NCBI GenBank assembly: GCA_013696665.1
Contig: JACCYC010000140.1
Span: 1-7,393, forward strand
DNA length: 7,393 nt
Direction of reading: 5' to 3'
Source of the DNA: Burkholderiaceae bacterium
Lineage (GTDB): Bacteria > Pseudomonadota > Gammaproteobacteria > Burkholderiales > Burkholderiaceae_F
Shown here: positions 1 to 6,181 of the stretch, in pieces
How the letters are laid out: every line of letters starts with the position of its first letter
Position numbering within the stretch: position 1 is the first letter of the stretch
The notes under the pieces: generated by a model
The model's input: the letters and a program-made list of their open reading frames with translations, nothing else
What the model was told of the DNA's origin: nothing
Databases searched by the model: none
Translations under genes and position numbers: made by a program

Positions 1-720
1 CATCTGTCGTCACTTCATGTTCTGTTTGCGCCGACCGACGAGATCGACAACCTCGCCAGCGCGGGAATGCTGACGCGCCGTGCGGTGCAGTTTCACTGGT
101 TCAACCGGGACTTTGAATCTTTCGACGACTATCTTGGCTCGCTGTCACAACCGAAGCGAAAGAAAATTCGTGCCGAGCGACGCAAGGTTGCCGCGACGGG
201 TGTCACCTTCGAGCGGAAGGTTGGCAGCGAAATCAGCAGCGCCGATTGGAATGTCTTTATGCGCTGCTATGCGAACACCTATGCGGCCCATTATTCAACG
301 CCGTACCTGAATCGCGCTTTCTTTCTGCAAATCGCACAAGCGATGCCCGAAGCGCTCCTGATGGTGGTCGCGAAAATGGGGTCACGTCCAATCGCCGCAG
401 CGCTTGCAATTTTTGGCCGGCAGCGACTGTACGGCCGCTACTGGGGCGCCCTCGAGTTCGTGCCGTGCCTTCACTTTGAAACGAGCTACTACCAGATGAT
501 CGAGTTTGCGATTGAGCGCGAGTTGAAAGTTTTCGAAGGCGGTGCGCAGGGCGAGCACAAGCTTGCACGCGGCTTCGAACCCGTGACCACCTACTCTTCA
601 CACTGGCTCGAGCACCCCGCATTTGCCGACGCCATCGAGCTTTATCTTCAGCGAGAGTCCGCAGGTATCGAGGACTACGTGGACGAGCTGGACGAGCGCA
701 GCGCGCTGCGTAACCGATGA
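1..720 (+). CDS. COG3146/DUF482 FemAB-like GNAT acyltransferase, 3' part
   Basis: The frame is open from base 1, so the gene starts before the window; 239 C-terminal residues and a TGA stop are present. By my memory of the family the full protein is about 380-400 residues. I recognise the COG3146 (PF04339, FemAB-like) family from several blocks, numbered from window base 1: QFHWFNR near 30-36, a basic stretch KRKKIRAERRK near 52-62, YGRYWG near 144-149, CLHFE near 156-160, and GAQGEHKLARGF near 181-192. The family has a GNAT-type fold and is usually annotated as a peptidoglycan biosynthesis/recognition or N-acetyltransferase protein; its substrate is not established. No membrane segment or signal peptide is visible in this part, so a cytoplasmic protein is expected. 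Its stop overlaps the eamA start (ATGA), so the two genes are probably co-transcribed and translationally coupled. Family assignment is confident; function is not. Confidence 0.88.
   Translation, partial: HLSSLHVLFAPTDEIDNLASAGMLTRRAVQFHWFNRDFESFDDYLGSLSQPKRKKIRAERRKVAATGVTFERKVGSEISSADWNVFMRCYANTYAAHYSTPYLNRAFFLQIAQAMPEALLMVVAKMGSRPIAAALAIFGRQRLYGRYWGALEFVPCLHFETSYYQMIEFAIERELKVFEGGAQGEHKLARGFEPVTTYSSHWLEHPAFADAIELYLQRESAGIEDYVDELDERSALRNR
697..710. repeat. 14-bp GC-rich perfect palindrome before the eamA start
   Basis: The sequence CGCAGCGCGCTGCG is its own reverse complement and ends six bases before the eamA ATG, inside the last codons of the acyltransferase gene. It could form a short hairpin in the mRNA at the coupled stop/start. 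No run of T follows, so it is not an intrinsic terminator. In DNA this GC-rich it may simply be chance. Confidence 0.3.
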
Positions 721-1601
721 GCGCCGCCCATCTTGCTGCGGCGCTGCTGATGGTCGTGATCTGGGGTTTCAACTTCGTCGTCATCCGCTGGGGGCTGGAC
801 GACGTGCCGCCCATGACGCTGACGTTTCTTCGCTTTGCACTGGCTGCGTTTCCGGCAGTCTTGTTCGTGCGCAGGCCGCAGCCGTCGTGGCGCCTGGTCA
901 CCGGCTACGGATTGTTTGCGTTTACGGTGCAATTCGGACTGTTGTTCGCCGGAATGCAGGCTGGCATGCCGACCGGCCTCGCGTCGCTGGTGATTCAGGT
1001 TCAGGCGTTCTTCACCATCGGGCTTGTCGCCCTGCTGACGCACGAGCGCACGAAGCCGGTCCAACTGGTCGGCGCGACGATCGCCGGTGCCGGTCTCGTG
1101 CTGGTCGCGTTTCATTTACCACCGTCGACGCGCGTCGGATTCCTGCTCGTCGTGGCAGCCGCGGCTTCCTGGGCGATCGCAAATGTGATCGTCAAGCGGA
1201 TCCACAGCGAACAGCCGCTGCCCGTGGTCGTGTGGGCCAGCGCGGCCGCGTCGATCATGATGCTGCCGGTTGCACTCGTGCTCGAAGGCCCAGCTGCGAT
1301 GTGGGCGGCGGTCAGCGCGATGGATACGCCGGCGTGGCTCGGTCTGGCGTTTCAGGCGTGGCCAACCACCCTGCTGGCGTTCGGTATCTGGGCGTGGCTG
1401 CTGCGGCAGCATCCGGCAGCGCTGATTGCACCGTTCACGTTGCTGGTACCGATCGTTGCAATGAGCCTCGCGGTATGGCTGCTCGGCGAAGAAATCACGT
1501 GGTGGAAGCTGACGGCTATCGCGTTGGTGCTGAGTGGGCTTGCGTTGAACGTCATTGCATCGCGTGCACGCCGCGACGATTTGATTACACCTCCCGTGTA
1601 G
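717..1601 (+). CDS. eamA: EamA-type DMT exporter (O-acetylserine/cysteine exporter-like)
   Basis: This 294-residue hydrophobic protein has about ten predicted membrane helices and two EamA repeats (roughly residues 7-132 and 142-282), as in drug/metabolite transporters. The first repeat carries WGFNFVVIRWGL (16-27), followed by a VPP loop and RF (39-40). GMPTGLASLVIQVQAFFT (83-100) closely resembles Escherichia coli EamA as I remember it. The second repeat ends with APFTLLVPIVAM (238-249) and LGEEITWW (256-263). E. coli EamA exports O-acetylserine and cysteine across the inner membrane; orthology here is inferred from overall resemblance, and some DMT relatives carry other metabolites. The ATG at 717 overlaps the upstream stop by 4 bp and has no clear Shine-Dalgarno sequence, which fits translational coupling. 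The 3' end overlaps the convergent ppa gene by 17 bp, leaving no room for a terminator between them. Confidence 0.87.
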   Translation: MSAAHLAAALLMVVIWGFNFVVIRWGLDDVPPMTLTFLRFALAAFPAVLFVRRPQPSWRLVTGYGLFAFTVQFGLLFAGMQAGMPTGLASLVIQVQAFFTIGLVALLTHERTKPVQLVGATIAGAGLVLVAFHLPPSTRVGFLLVVAAAASWAIANVIVKRIHSEQPLPVVVWASAAASIMMLPVALVLEGPAAMWAAVSAMDTPAWLGLAFQAWPTTLLAFGIWAWLLRQHPAALIAPFTLLVPIVAMSLAVWLLGEEITWWKLTAIALVLSGLALNVIASRARRDDLITPPV

Positions 1602-2133
1602 ACACTGCGTTCTCGTACGCCGCAACCGCGTCGACGATGTCTTTCCGAGCGGACTCCGGACCTTCCCATCCGAGCACCTTGACCCACTTGCCGGGCTCGA
1701 GATCCTTGTAGTGCTCGAAAAAATGCTGAATCTGCGCGATCCGCTCGGGCGCGATGTCCGACCACTTCAGCCAGTGTCGGTACCACGGCAGGATCTTGTC
1801 TATCGGCACTGCCAGCAGCTTCGAATCACCGCCCGCTTCGTCTTCCATCTTTAGCACGCCCAGGGCTCGGCACCGCACGACCACGCCTGGCTGCAACGCA
1901 AACGGCGTGATCACGAGAACGTCGAGCGGGTCGCCGTCGTCGGCGAGTGATTTTGGAACGTAGCCGTAGTTGCACGGATAGTGCATCGACGTGGCGATGA
2001 AGCGGTCGACGAACAAAGCTCCTGTTTCCTTGTCGACCTCGTACTTGATCGGATCCGCGTGCGCCGGAATCTCGATAATGACGTTGAACTCGTTCGGAAT
2101 GTCACGGCCAGCGGGAACGGCATCGAGTCTCAT
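1585..2133 (-). CDS. ppa: Inorganic pyrophosphatase, family I (soluble)
   Basis: This 182-residue protein hydrolyses pyrophosphate to two phosphates in the cytoplasm, pulling biosynthetic reactions such as nucleotide polymerisation and aminoacylation forward. The family I signature DGDPLDV lies at residues 66-72. Allowing a one-residue offset from E. coli Ppa, the active-site set is present: E21, K30, E32, R44, Y52, Y56, D66, D68, D71, D98, D103, K105, Y142 and K143. The enzyme should therefore be an active Mg2+-dependent hexameric pyrophosphatase. Its length is typical of bacterial family I enzymes (about 175-185). The start MRLDAVPAGRDIPNEFN aligns with the usual family N-terminus, but no good Shine-Dalgarno sequence precedes it (see the 2134-2187 entry). 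It is transcribed alone, divergently from the aldehyde dehydrogenase operon and convergently with eamA. Confidence 0.97.
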   Translation of the reverse strand: MRLDAVPAGRDIPNEFNVIIEIPAHADPIKYEVDKETGALFVDRFIATSMHYPCNYGYVPKSLADDGDPLDVLVITPFALQPGVVVRCRALGVLKMEDEAGGDSKLLAVPIDKILPWYRHWLKWSDIAPERIAQIQHFFEHYKDLEPGKWVKVLGWEGPESARKDIVDAVAAYENAVSTREV

Positions 2134-2187
2134 GCGGCGATTTTAGGCGCGGGTAATAATCTCAGCTGATTCTGTCAGGAGAACGCG
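2134..2187. promoter_or_regulatory. Divergent promoter region between ppa and the aldehyde dehydrogenase operon
   Basis: Only 54 bp separate the two divergent start codons, so both promoters must lie here or extend into the coding regions. On the plus strand, TAATAAT at 2154-2160 is a reasonable -10 element. It is followed by a strong ribosome binding site AGGAGA at 2177-2182, five bases before the ATG at 2188. On the minus strand, TAAAAT (complement of 2140-2145) lies six bases before the ppa ATG, which would place transcription start at or next to the initiation codon. I see no convincing -35 box at the right spacing for either. These are motif readings by eye, not proven promoters. Confidence 0.4.
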
Positions 2188-3657
2188 ATGGACGGCAACA
2201 CAACCGCCGCGGGTTCGCATCACTTTATTGGTAATCGCTGGGTGGCGTCGTCAACCGGACAGACGATCGACGTGATCGATCCATCCGACGGCACGCCGTT
2301 CGCGAAAATCGCGCGCGGCAATGCCGCCGATATTGACTCTGCGGTGCTTGCAGCTCGTGGTGCGCTCGGAGAATTCTTTGGCGGACAATGGGGGCGTTTG
2401 ACGGCAACCGAGCGTGGCCGTCTGCTGATGAAGCTGTCGTATGCAGTCGCCGATCATCACGATGAATTGGCCCGGCTCGAGTCACGCACGACCGGCAAGC
2501 CGTTAAAGCAGGGGCGCGCCGATACCACCGCACTGGCGCGCTACTTCGAGTACTACGCCGGCGCAGCCGACAAGCTGCACGGCGACACGATTCCATACCA
2601 GGCCGGCATGACCGTGCTGACCCTGCGCGAGCCGCACGGAGTCACCGGCCACATCGTGCCGTGGAACTATCCGATGCAGATTTTCGGCCGCAGCGTTGGC
2701 GCCGCATTGGCGGCGGGCAACGCATGCGTCGTCAAACCTGCGGAGGACGCGTGCCTCTCCGTGATGCGAGTCGCCGTATTGGCAGCCGAGGTCGGCTTCC
2801 CTGCGGGGGCATTGAACGTTGTCACCGGGTACGGCGCCGAGGCGGGTGCCGCGCTTGCACAGCATCGCGGCATCGATCACATTTCATTCACGGGATCGCC
2901 GGTGACGGGCACCGCGGTCGCGCAAGCCGCCGCCAAGCATCATTGCCCGGTCACTCTGGAGCTCGGAGGCAAGTCTCCGCAAATCGTTTTCGCCGATGCC
3001 GATCTGGATGACGTGCTGCCGGTAGTGGTGAATGCCATCGTGCAGAACGCCGGGCAGACGTGCTCGGCCGGCAGCCGTCTGTTGATCGAACGACCCATTT
3101 ACGAAGAGTTGGTCGCACGCGTCGGCGCTGCGATGTCGCAGCTGAAGGTCGGTCCGGCACTCGACGATCTGGACGCAGGGCCGTTGATACGGCAAAACCA
3201 GTTGCAGCGTGTGTGGGATTTTTTGAGCCGGGCCGAGCACGACAATGTTCCAATCGCTGCGCAAGGCCAGGTCGTCGAACACGCGCCGCAGAGCGGTTAT
3301 TACCAGGCGCCGACGCTGCTGCGTGACGTTCCATCGAACCACGTGCTGGCACAGGAAGAAATCTTCGGGCCAGTGCTGGCAGCGATTGCCTTCGATTCCG
3401 AAGACGAGATGCTGTCGATCGCCAACGGCACGATGTACGGCCTGGTCGCGGGCGTTTGGACGCGCGATGGCGCGCGTCAGATGCGTGTCGCGCGCAAACT
3501 GCGCTGCGGCCAGGTATTCATCAACAACTATGGCGCCGGCGGCGGTGTCGAGCTGCCGTTTGGCGGCGTCAAATCGAGCGGCTATGGGCGAGAAAAGGGT
3601 TTCGAGGCGCTACTGGGATTCACGACACTGAAAACGATTGCAATCAAGCATGGGTAG
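2188..3657 (+). CDS. NAD(P)-dependent aldehyde dehydrogenase, ALDH superfamily
   Basis: This 489-residue, full-length member of the ALDH superfamily oxidises an aldehyde to the carboxylate with NAD(P)+. Visible catalytic and binding elements in order: PWNYP with the oxyanion asparagine N160; VKPAE with cofactor-binding K183; FTGS at 234-237 in the Rossmann region; LELGGKSP with general base E258; GQTCSAGSR with nucleophile C292; and EEIFGPV (390-396) with the glutamate contacting the nicotinamide ribose. The protein resembles the broad betaine/gamma-aminobutyraldehyde dehydrogenase branch, but I cannot assign a substrate. There is no signal peptide, so it should be cytoplasmic. The start is well supported by AGGAGA at 2177-2182. 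The TRAP permease genes follow directly on the same strand, suggesting that it acts on the imported compound or a product of it. Confidence 0.95.
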   Translation: MDGNTTAAGSHHFIGNRWVASSTGQTIDVIDPSDGTPFAKIARGNAADIDSAVLAARGALGEFFGGQWGRLTATERGRLLMKLSYAVADHHDELARLESRTTGKPLKQGRADTTALARYFEYYAGAADKLHGDTIPYQAGMTVLTLREPHGVTGHIVPWNYPMQIFGRSVGAALAAGNACVVKPAEDACLSVMRVAVLAAEVGFPAGALNVVTGYGAEAGAALAQHRGIDHISFTGSPVTGTAVAQAAAKHHCPVTLELGGKSPQIVFADADLDDVLPVVVNAIVQNAGQTCSAGSRLLIERPIYEELVARVGAAMSQLKVGPALDDLDAGPLIRQNQLQRVWDFLSRAEHDNVPIAAQGQVVEHAPQSGYYQAPTLLRDVPSNHVLAQEEIFGPVLAAIAFDSEDEMLSIANGTMYGLVAGVWTRDGARQMRVARKLRCGQVFINNYGAGGGVELPFGGVKSSGYGREKGFEALLGFTTLKTIAIKHG

Positions 3658-3693
3658 CGAGGTGGCAGCATCGATCGGATAGAGCGCAGGCTG

Positions 3694-4182
3694 GTGCAAG
3701 CCAACCGCGCGCTGATGATGATCATTCTCGCCGCCATGGTGGTGGTTACCTTTGTCAACGTCATCTTGCGTTACAGCGGCGAGAATTCCTTTCTGTGGGG
3801 CGAGGAAGTTGCTCGGCATCTGATGATCTGGCTTGCGTTTGTCGGGAGTGGGATGACGTTACGCGCCGGTGCGCATATTGGAATCGACACGCTTGAACAG
3901 AGGCTGCCCGCGCCCGCCGGCCGCGCCGTTCGGACCCTGATCGCTGTGATCATGCTGATGCTTTTCGTTGCGCTGATGCTTGAAGGGGTCGACTACGCAT
4001 GGCGTACGCGCTTTCAGACATCGGCGGCACTGCAAATTTCAATGGCGTGGGTTTATGCCGGCATGCCAGTGGGTTGTCTTCTTATGATTGCGCATCTTTG
4101 CCTGGTCGCGCGCCGGTACGTCCTGGGCCAACCCATTGAAAGTGAGGACAGCCTGGACAAAGATCTTGCATCCGCGCTCTAG
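3694..4182 (+). CDS. dctQ: TRAP transporter small permease subunit (DctQ family)
   Basis: The protein has 162 residues from the GTG at 3694 and four predicted membrane helices, near 6-25, 38-56, 79-98 and 117-139. This matches the DctQ subunit of tripartite ATP-independent periplasmic transporters, which pairs with DctM in the inner membrane for sodium-driven uptake. Family landmarks are NVILRY (22-27), WGEEVARHLMIW (35-46) and RAGAHIGIDTLE (57-68). The start is doubtful. The frame is open back to a stop at 3655-3657, and codons from 3670 read IDRIERRLVQANRA, which resembles the usual cytoplasmic N-terminus of DctQ proteins, yet that stretch has no ATG, GTG or TTG before 3694. AGGTGG at 3660-3665 looks like a ribosome binding site but lies too far upstream for 3694. 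The gene follows the aldehyde dehydrogenase by 36 bp and precedes dctM by 15 bp. Confidence 0.9.
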   Translation: MQANRALMMIILAAMVVVTFVNVILRYSGENSFLWGEEVARHLMIWLAFVGSGMTLRAGAHIGIDTLEQRLPAPAGRAVRTLIAVIMLMLFVALMLEGVDYAWRTRFQTSAALQISMAWVYAGMPVGCLLMIAHLCLVARRYVLGQPIESEDSLDKDLASAL

Positions 4183-4197
4183 TCCGGATCCGCATTG

Positions 4198-5586
4198 ATG
4201 GCGTGGACGCTGTTTATTAGCGCGATCTTCCTGCTCGCGCTTGGCGTGCCCGTCGCGTTCTCGTTGGCCGCTGCTGCGCTGTTGGCGGTTGCTCTGGACG
4301 ATCGCTATACGACAATCGTCGTATTAAAAGAGATGTTCACCGGTATTGACAGCTTTCCACTGCTTGCAGTGCCGTTTTTCATTCTGGCTGCCGAGCTGAT
4401 GACCGGCGGCAAGCTCACCGAGGTGCTGCTGCGTTTCGCCTCGCAGTTTGTCGGGCACCGGCGCGGTGGTTTAGGCCACGCCAATGTGTTGTCGCTGACG
4501 TTCTTTTCTGGCATCAGCGGCTCGGCGTTGGCGGATGCAGCCGGCCCCGGCTCGATGATGATCAAAATGATGGACAAGGCGGGGTACTCGAAGGCGTATG
4601 CCGCAGCGCTCACCGCTTCGACTGCGATCGTTGGCCCAATTATTCCGCCTTCGATCATCATGATCGTCTATGCGCTGCAGGACGACCGTGTGTCGGCCGG
4701 TGCGTTGTTCATGGCCGGCTTGCTGCCGGGACTTCTTATCGCCGTCGCGATGATGATCGTCAATCAGATCATTTCGACGCGGCGCCACTACCGCGCCGAC
4801 GCAGTGCGTCCTACCGCGCGCGAGATGCTGCGCAATACGGTCAATGCCATTCCGGCATTGTTATTGCCGGTGATCATCCTCGGCGGCATTCGCGCAGGAA
4901 TTTTTACTCCGACCGAAGCGTCGGTGGTAGCGGTCGTTTACGCGTTGCTTTGCGGCGCTTTTATTTACCGCTCGCTGCGCTGGTCAAATGTGCCGGGCAT
5001 TCTCGCGCGCTCTGCCATCCTGACGTCGTCGATTTTGCTGATCGTCGCCGCGAGCGCAGCGTTTGCATGGGTGTTGACGATCGAGAACGTGCCGCAATCG
5101 CTGGCGCAATGGATCACATCGCTCGAGGTCGGACCGCTGGGCTTGCTTTTGCTGATCAATATCCTGCTGCTCATTTTCGGAATTTTCATCGAGCCGTTGC
5201 CCGGCGTGATGGTGCTGGTGCCGATCCTGGCGCCGGTGGCATTTGCCGCCGGTATCGATCCCGTGCACTTCGCAATGATCGTGATCTACAACCTGACGCT
5301 GGGATTGATCACCCCGCCGGTAGGCGGCCTGCTCGCAGTGACCTCAGCGGTATCGAAGGTGCCGATCGGTGCCTTGGTGCGCGAGCTGCGGCCCTTTCTT
5401 CTGGCGCACGTGATCGTCTTGTTGATCGTCACATTGGTACCCTCGCTGTCAACCTGGCTGCCGTATTCCAGCGGACTGGCGAAGCCTCTCGCGAGCGCTG
5501 GCCTTGGCAGCGCTACATCGCGCGTACTGGTCTCGGGCGAGTGCTTATACGTCAGGGGCGCTCAAAAAAGCAGCCGCTGCGCTTAA
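4198..5586 (+). CDS. dctM: TRAP transporter large permease subunit (DctM family), altered C-terminus
   Basis: This 462-residue, very hydrophobic protein has about twelve predicted helices and is the substrate-translocating subunit of a TRAP transporter. Family landmarks (numbered from the ATG) are FSGISGSALADAAGPGS near 103-119, IVGPIIPPS near 144-152, FTPTEAS near 236-242, and GLITPPVGG near 369-377. The ATG at 4198 is preferred; a TTG lies immediately before it at 4195, and the ribosome binding site is weak in either case. DctM proteins are usually about 425-430 residues and end soon after a block like PSLSTWLP, here at about 415-422. Beyond that, roughly 35-40 polar, unfamiliar residues follow. 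They are encoded by DNA that, from about 5498, is homologous to a TPR gene in another frame. The native end therefore appears to be replaced by read-through into a pseudogene. No DctP gene is adjacent. Confidence 0.93.
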   Translation: MAWTLFISAIFLLALGVPVAFSLAAAALLAVALDDRYTTIVVLKEMFTGIDSFPLLAVPFFILAAELMTGGKLTEVLLRFASQFVGHRRGGLGHANVLSLTFFSGISGSALADAAGPGSMMIKMMDKAGYSKAYAAALTASTAIVGPIIPPSIIMIVYALQDDRVSAGALFMAGLLPGLLIAVAMMIVNQIISTRRHYRADAVRPTAREMLRNTVNAIPALLLPVIILGGIRAGIFTPTEASVVAVVYALLCGAFIYRSLRWSNVPGILARSAILTSSILLIVAASAAFAWVLTIENVPQSLAQWITSLEVGPLGLLLLINILLLIFGIFIEPLPGVMVLVPILAPVAFAAGIDPVHFAMIVIYNLTLGLITPPVGGLLAVTSAVSKVPIGALVRELRPFLLAHVIVLLIVTLVPSLSTWLPYSSGLAKPLASAGLGSATSRVLVSGECLYVRGAQKSSRCA

Positions 5587-5781
5587 ACGCAACATCAGGC
5601 TTCAACATTTCAGGCCTTATGGTTACTATTGGCTCGGCATGACTTAGCATCACCTCGGCCGCAGTGGGGGGAAGACGCATTAAGGAGTGGGGGCAAGTTC
5701 GAGCCGAAGTTCGCAGCGACGCTGAAACGCGACCTCGAGCGCACGGTGCCGCAGTCAATGAGCCGTCACAGGCGCATCTGA
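5498..5781 (+). pseudogene. Decayed 5'-truncated copy of the TPR gene 3' end
   Basis: Translating from 5498 gives a run that matches residues 111 onward of the intact TPR protein at 6182-6826. The clearest block is RNIRLQHFRPYGYYWLGMT, followed by a TAG stop at 5645-5647 where the paralogue has tyrosine, then HHLGR. By my count 20 of 25 residues agree across this block. A TAA stop follows at 5681-5683. After a frame change, codons from 5695 read KFEPKFAATLKRDLERTVP, agreeing with the paralogue at about 15 of 19 positions, and end at a TGA at 5779-5781. The first half of the gene is missing. Two internal stops, a frame change and a one-codon shortening mark it as non-functional. The 5' edge of homology is blurred and may extend back to about 5480. 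The copy overlaps the 3' end of dctM in a different frame. Confidence 0.82.
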
Positions 5782-5844
5782 GGGGGTGCCACTGTGATCG
5801 CGAGCAGCTGAAGGACAACGCTGTTATGTCGACGTTGTGCAAAC

Positions 5845-5850
5845 AGGAGA
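5845..5850 (+). promoter_or_regulatory. Ribosome binding site fixing the GTG start at 5860
   Basis: AGGAGA lies nine bases upstream of the GTG at 5860-5862 and is the only strong Shine-Dalgarno sequence in 5782-5859. It supports the GTG start over the ATG at 5826, which is out of frame. I see no convincing -10/-35 pair in 5782-5859, so transcription may start further upstream or continue from dctM through the pseudogene. Confidence 0.6.
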
Positions 5851-5859
5851 AGCAAGCGC

Positions 5860-6177
5860 GTGGCTACCTTGCTGACGATCGTCAAGGCAGTGCTCGAGAT
5901 TGCCGGCATGGCGTTGATTGCGCAGCTCGCCATCGGAGTTTTTGCCTGGAATCGGCGGCATCAGAACGCCGTTTACAAATTGTTCGAGGTTGTCACGAGT
6001 CCTTTTACCCGGCTGACGCGACTGGTGACGCCGAAGTTCGTGCTCGACCGTCATATTCCGCTGGCCACCTTCTTCCTGTTGTTCGTCCTCTGGCTGTTGG
6101 TGCTGTTCGAGCTCGCCGGCAGTTGCCGTGCCGATCCGCAGCAGCGCGCGTGCGCTGCGGTACAACAAAGCCGGTGA
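5860..6177 (+). CDS. Small YggT-like inner membrane protein
   Basis: This 105-residue protein has two predicted membrane helices, near residues 8-29 and 66-87. A basic, amphipathic stretch between them contains TSPFTRLTRLVTPKF (46-60) followed by DRHIPLA. One helix, a conserved-looking P/R-rich linker and a second helix resemble a single YGGT repeat, whose typical linker has the form NP...LT.P.L.P.R..IP. I infer that relationship from pattern only; YggT-family function is poorly known (membrane integrity and osmotic stress have been suggested). The GTG start is chosen for its Shine-Dalgarno sequence. The last 18 or so residues, including SCRADPQQRACAAVQQSR, are polar and low in similarity to anything I know; they may be a real tail or a run-on. 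The TPR gene begins four bases after the stop, so the two are probably translated together. Confidence 0.7.
   Translation: MATLLTIVKAVLEIAGMALIAQLAIGVFAWNRRHQNAVYKLFEVVTSPFTRLTRLVTPKFVLDRHIPLATFFLLFVLWLLVLFELAGSCRADPQQRACAAVQQSR
6136..6160. repeat. GC-rich hairpin-capable inverted repeat
   Basis: CCGCAGC at 6136-6142 and GCTGCGG at 6154-6160 are reverse complements. An alternative pairing is GCAGCGC (6141-6147) with GCGCTGC (6152-6158) around a four-base loop. It lies in the final codons of the membrane protein gene, about 20 bases before the TPR start. No T-run follows, so it is not a standard terminator; it might modulate translation of the TPR gene or be incidental. Confidence 0.3.
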
Positions 6178-6181
6178 CGGG

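Noticed and set aside
257..901. 214-codon minus-strand frame across the acyltransferase and eamA
   Set aside because: It is antisense to two well-supported genes and has the arginine/serine-rich composition typical of shadow frames in GC-rich DNA.
623..1711. Long open frame of 362 codons on the plus strand overlapping eamA
   Set aside because: It reads eamA DNA in another frame, is rich in Arg/Ala/Gly/Ser with no recognisable family, and the competing frame is a clear transporter.
4950..5642. 230-codon plus-strand frame overlapping dctM and the pseudogene
   Set aside because: It is mostly a shadow of dctM. Only its last part touches the TPR-derived remnant, and no ribosome site or coherent fold supports it as a gene.
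5587..5859. Possible mobile-element scar or attachment site between dctM and the membrane protein gene
   Set aside because: No terminal inverted repeats, target duplications or transposase fragments are visible; homology to the neighbouring TPR gene explains most of the region.
6128..6181. Upstream GTG start extending the TPR protein by 18 residues
   Set aside because: It would overlap the membrane protein gene by about 50 bases and has no ribosome site; the ATG at 6182 just after that stop is the simpler start.
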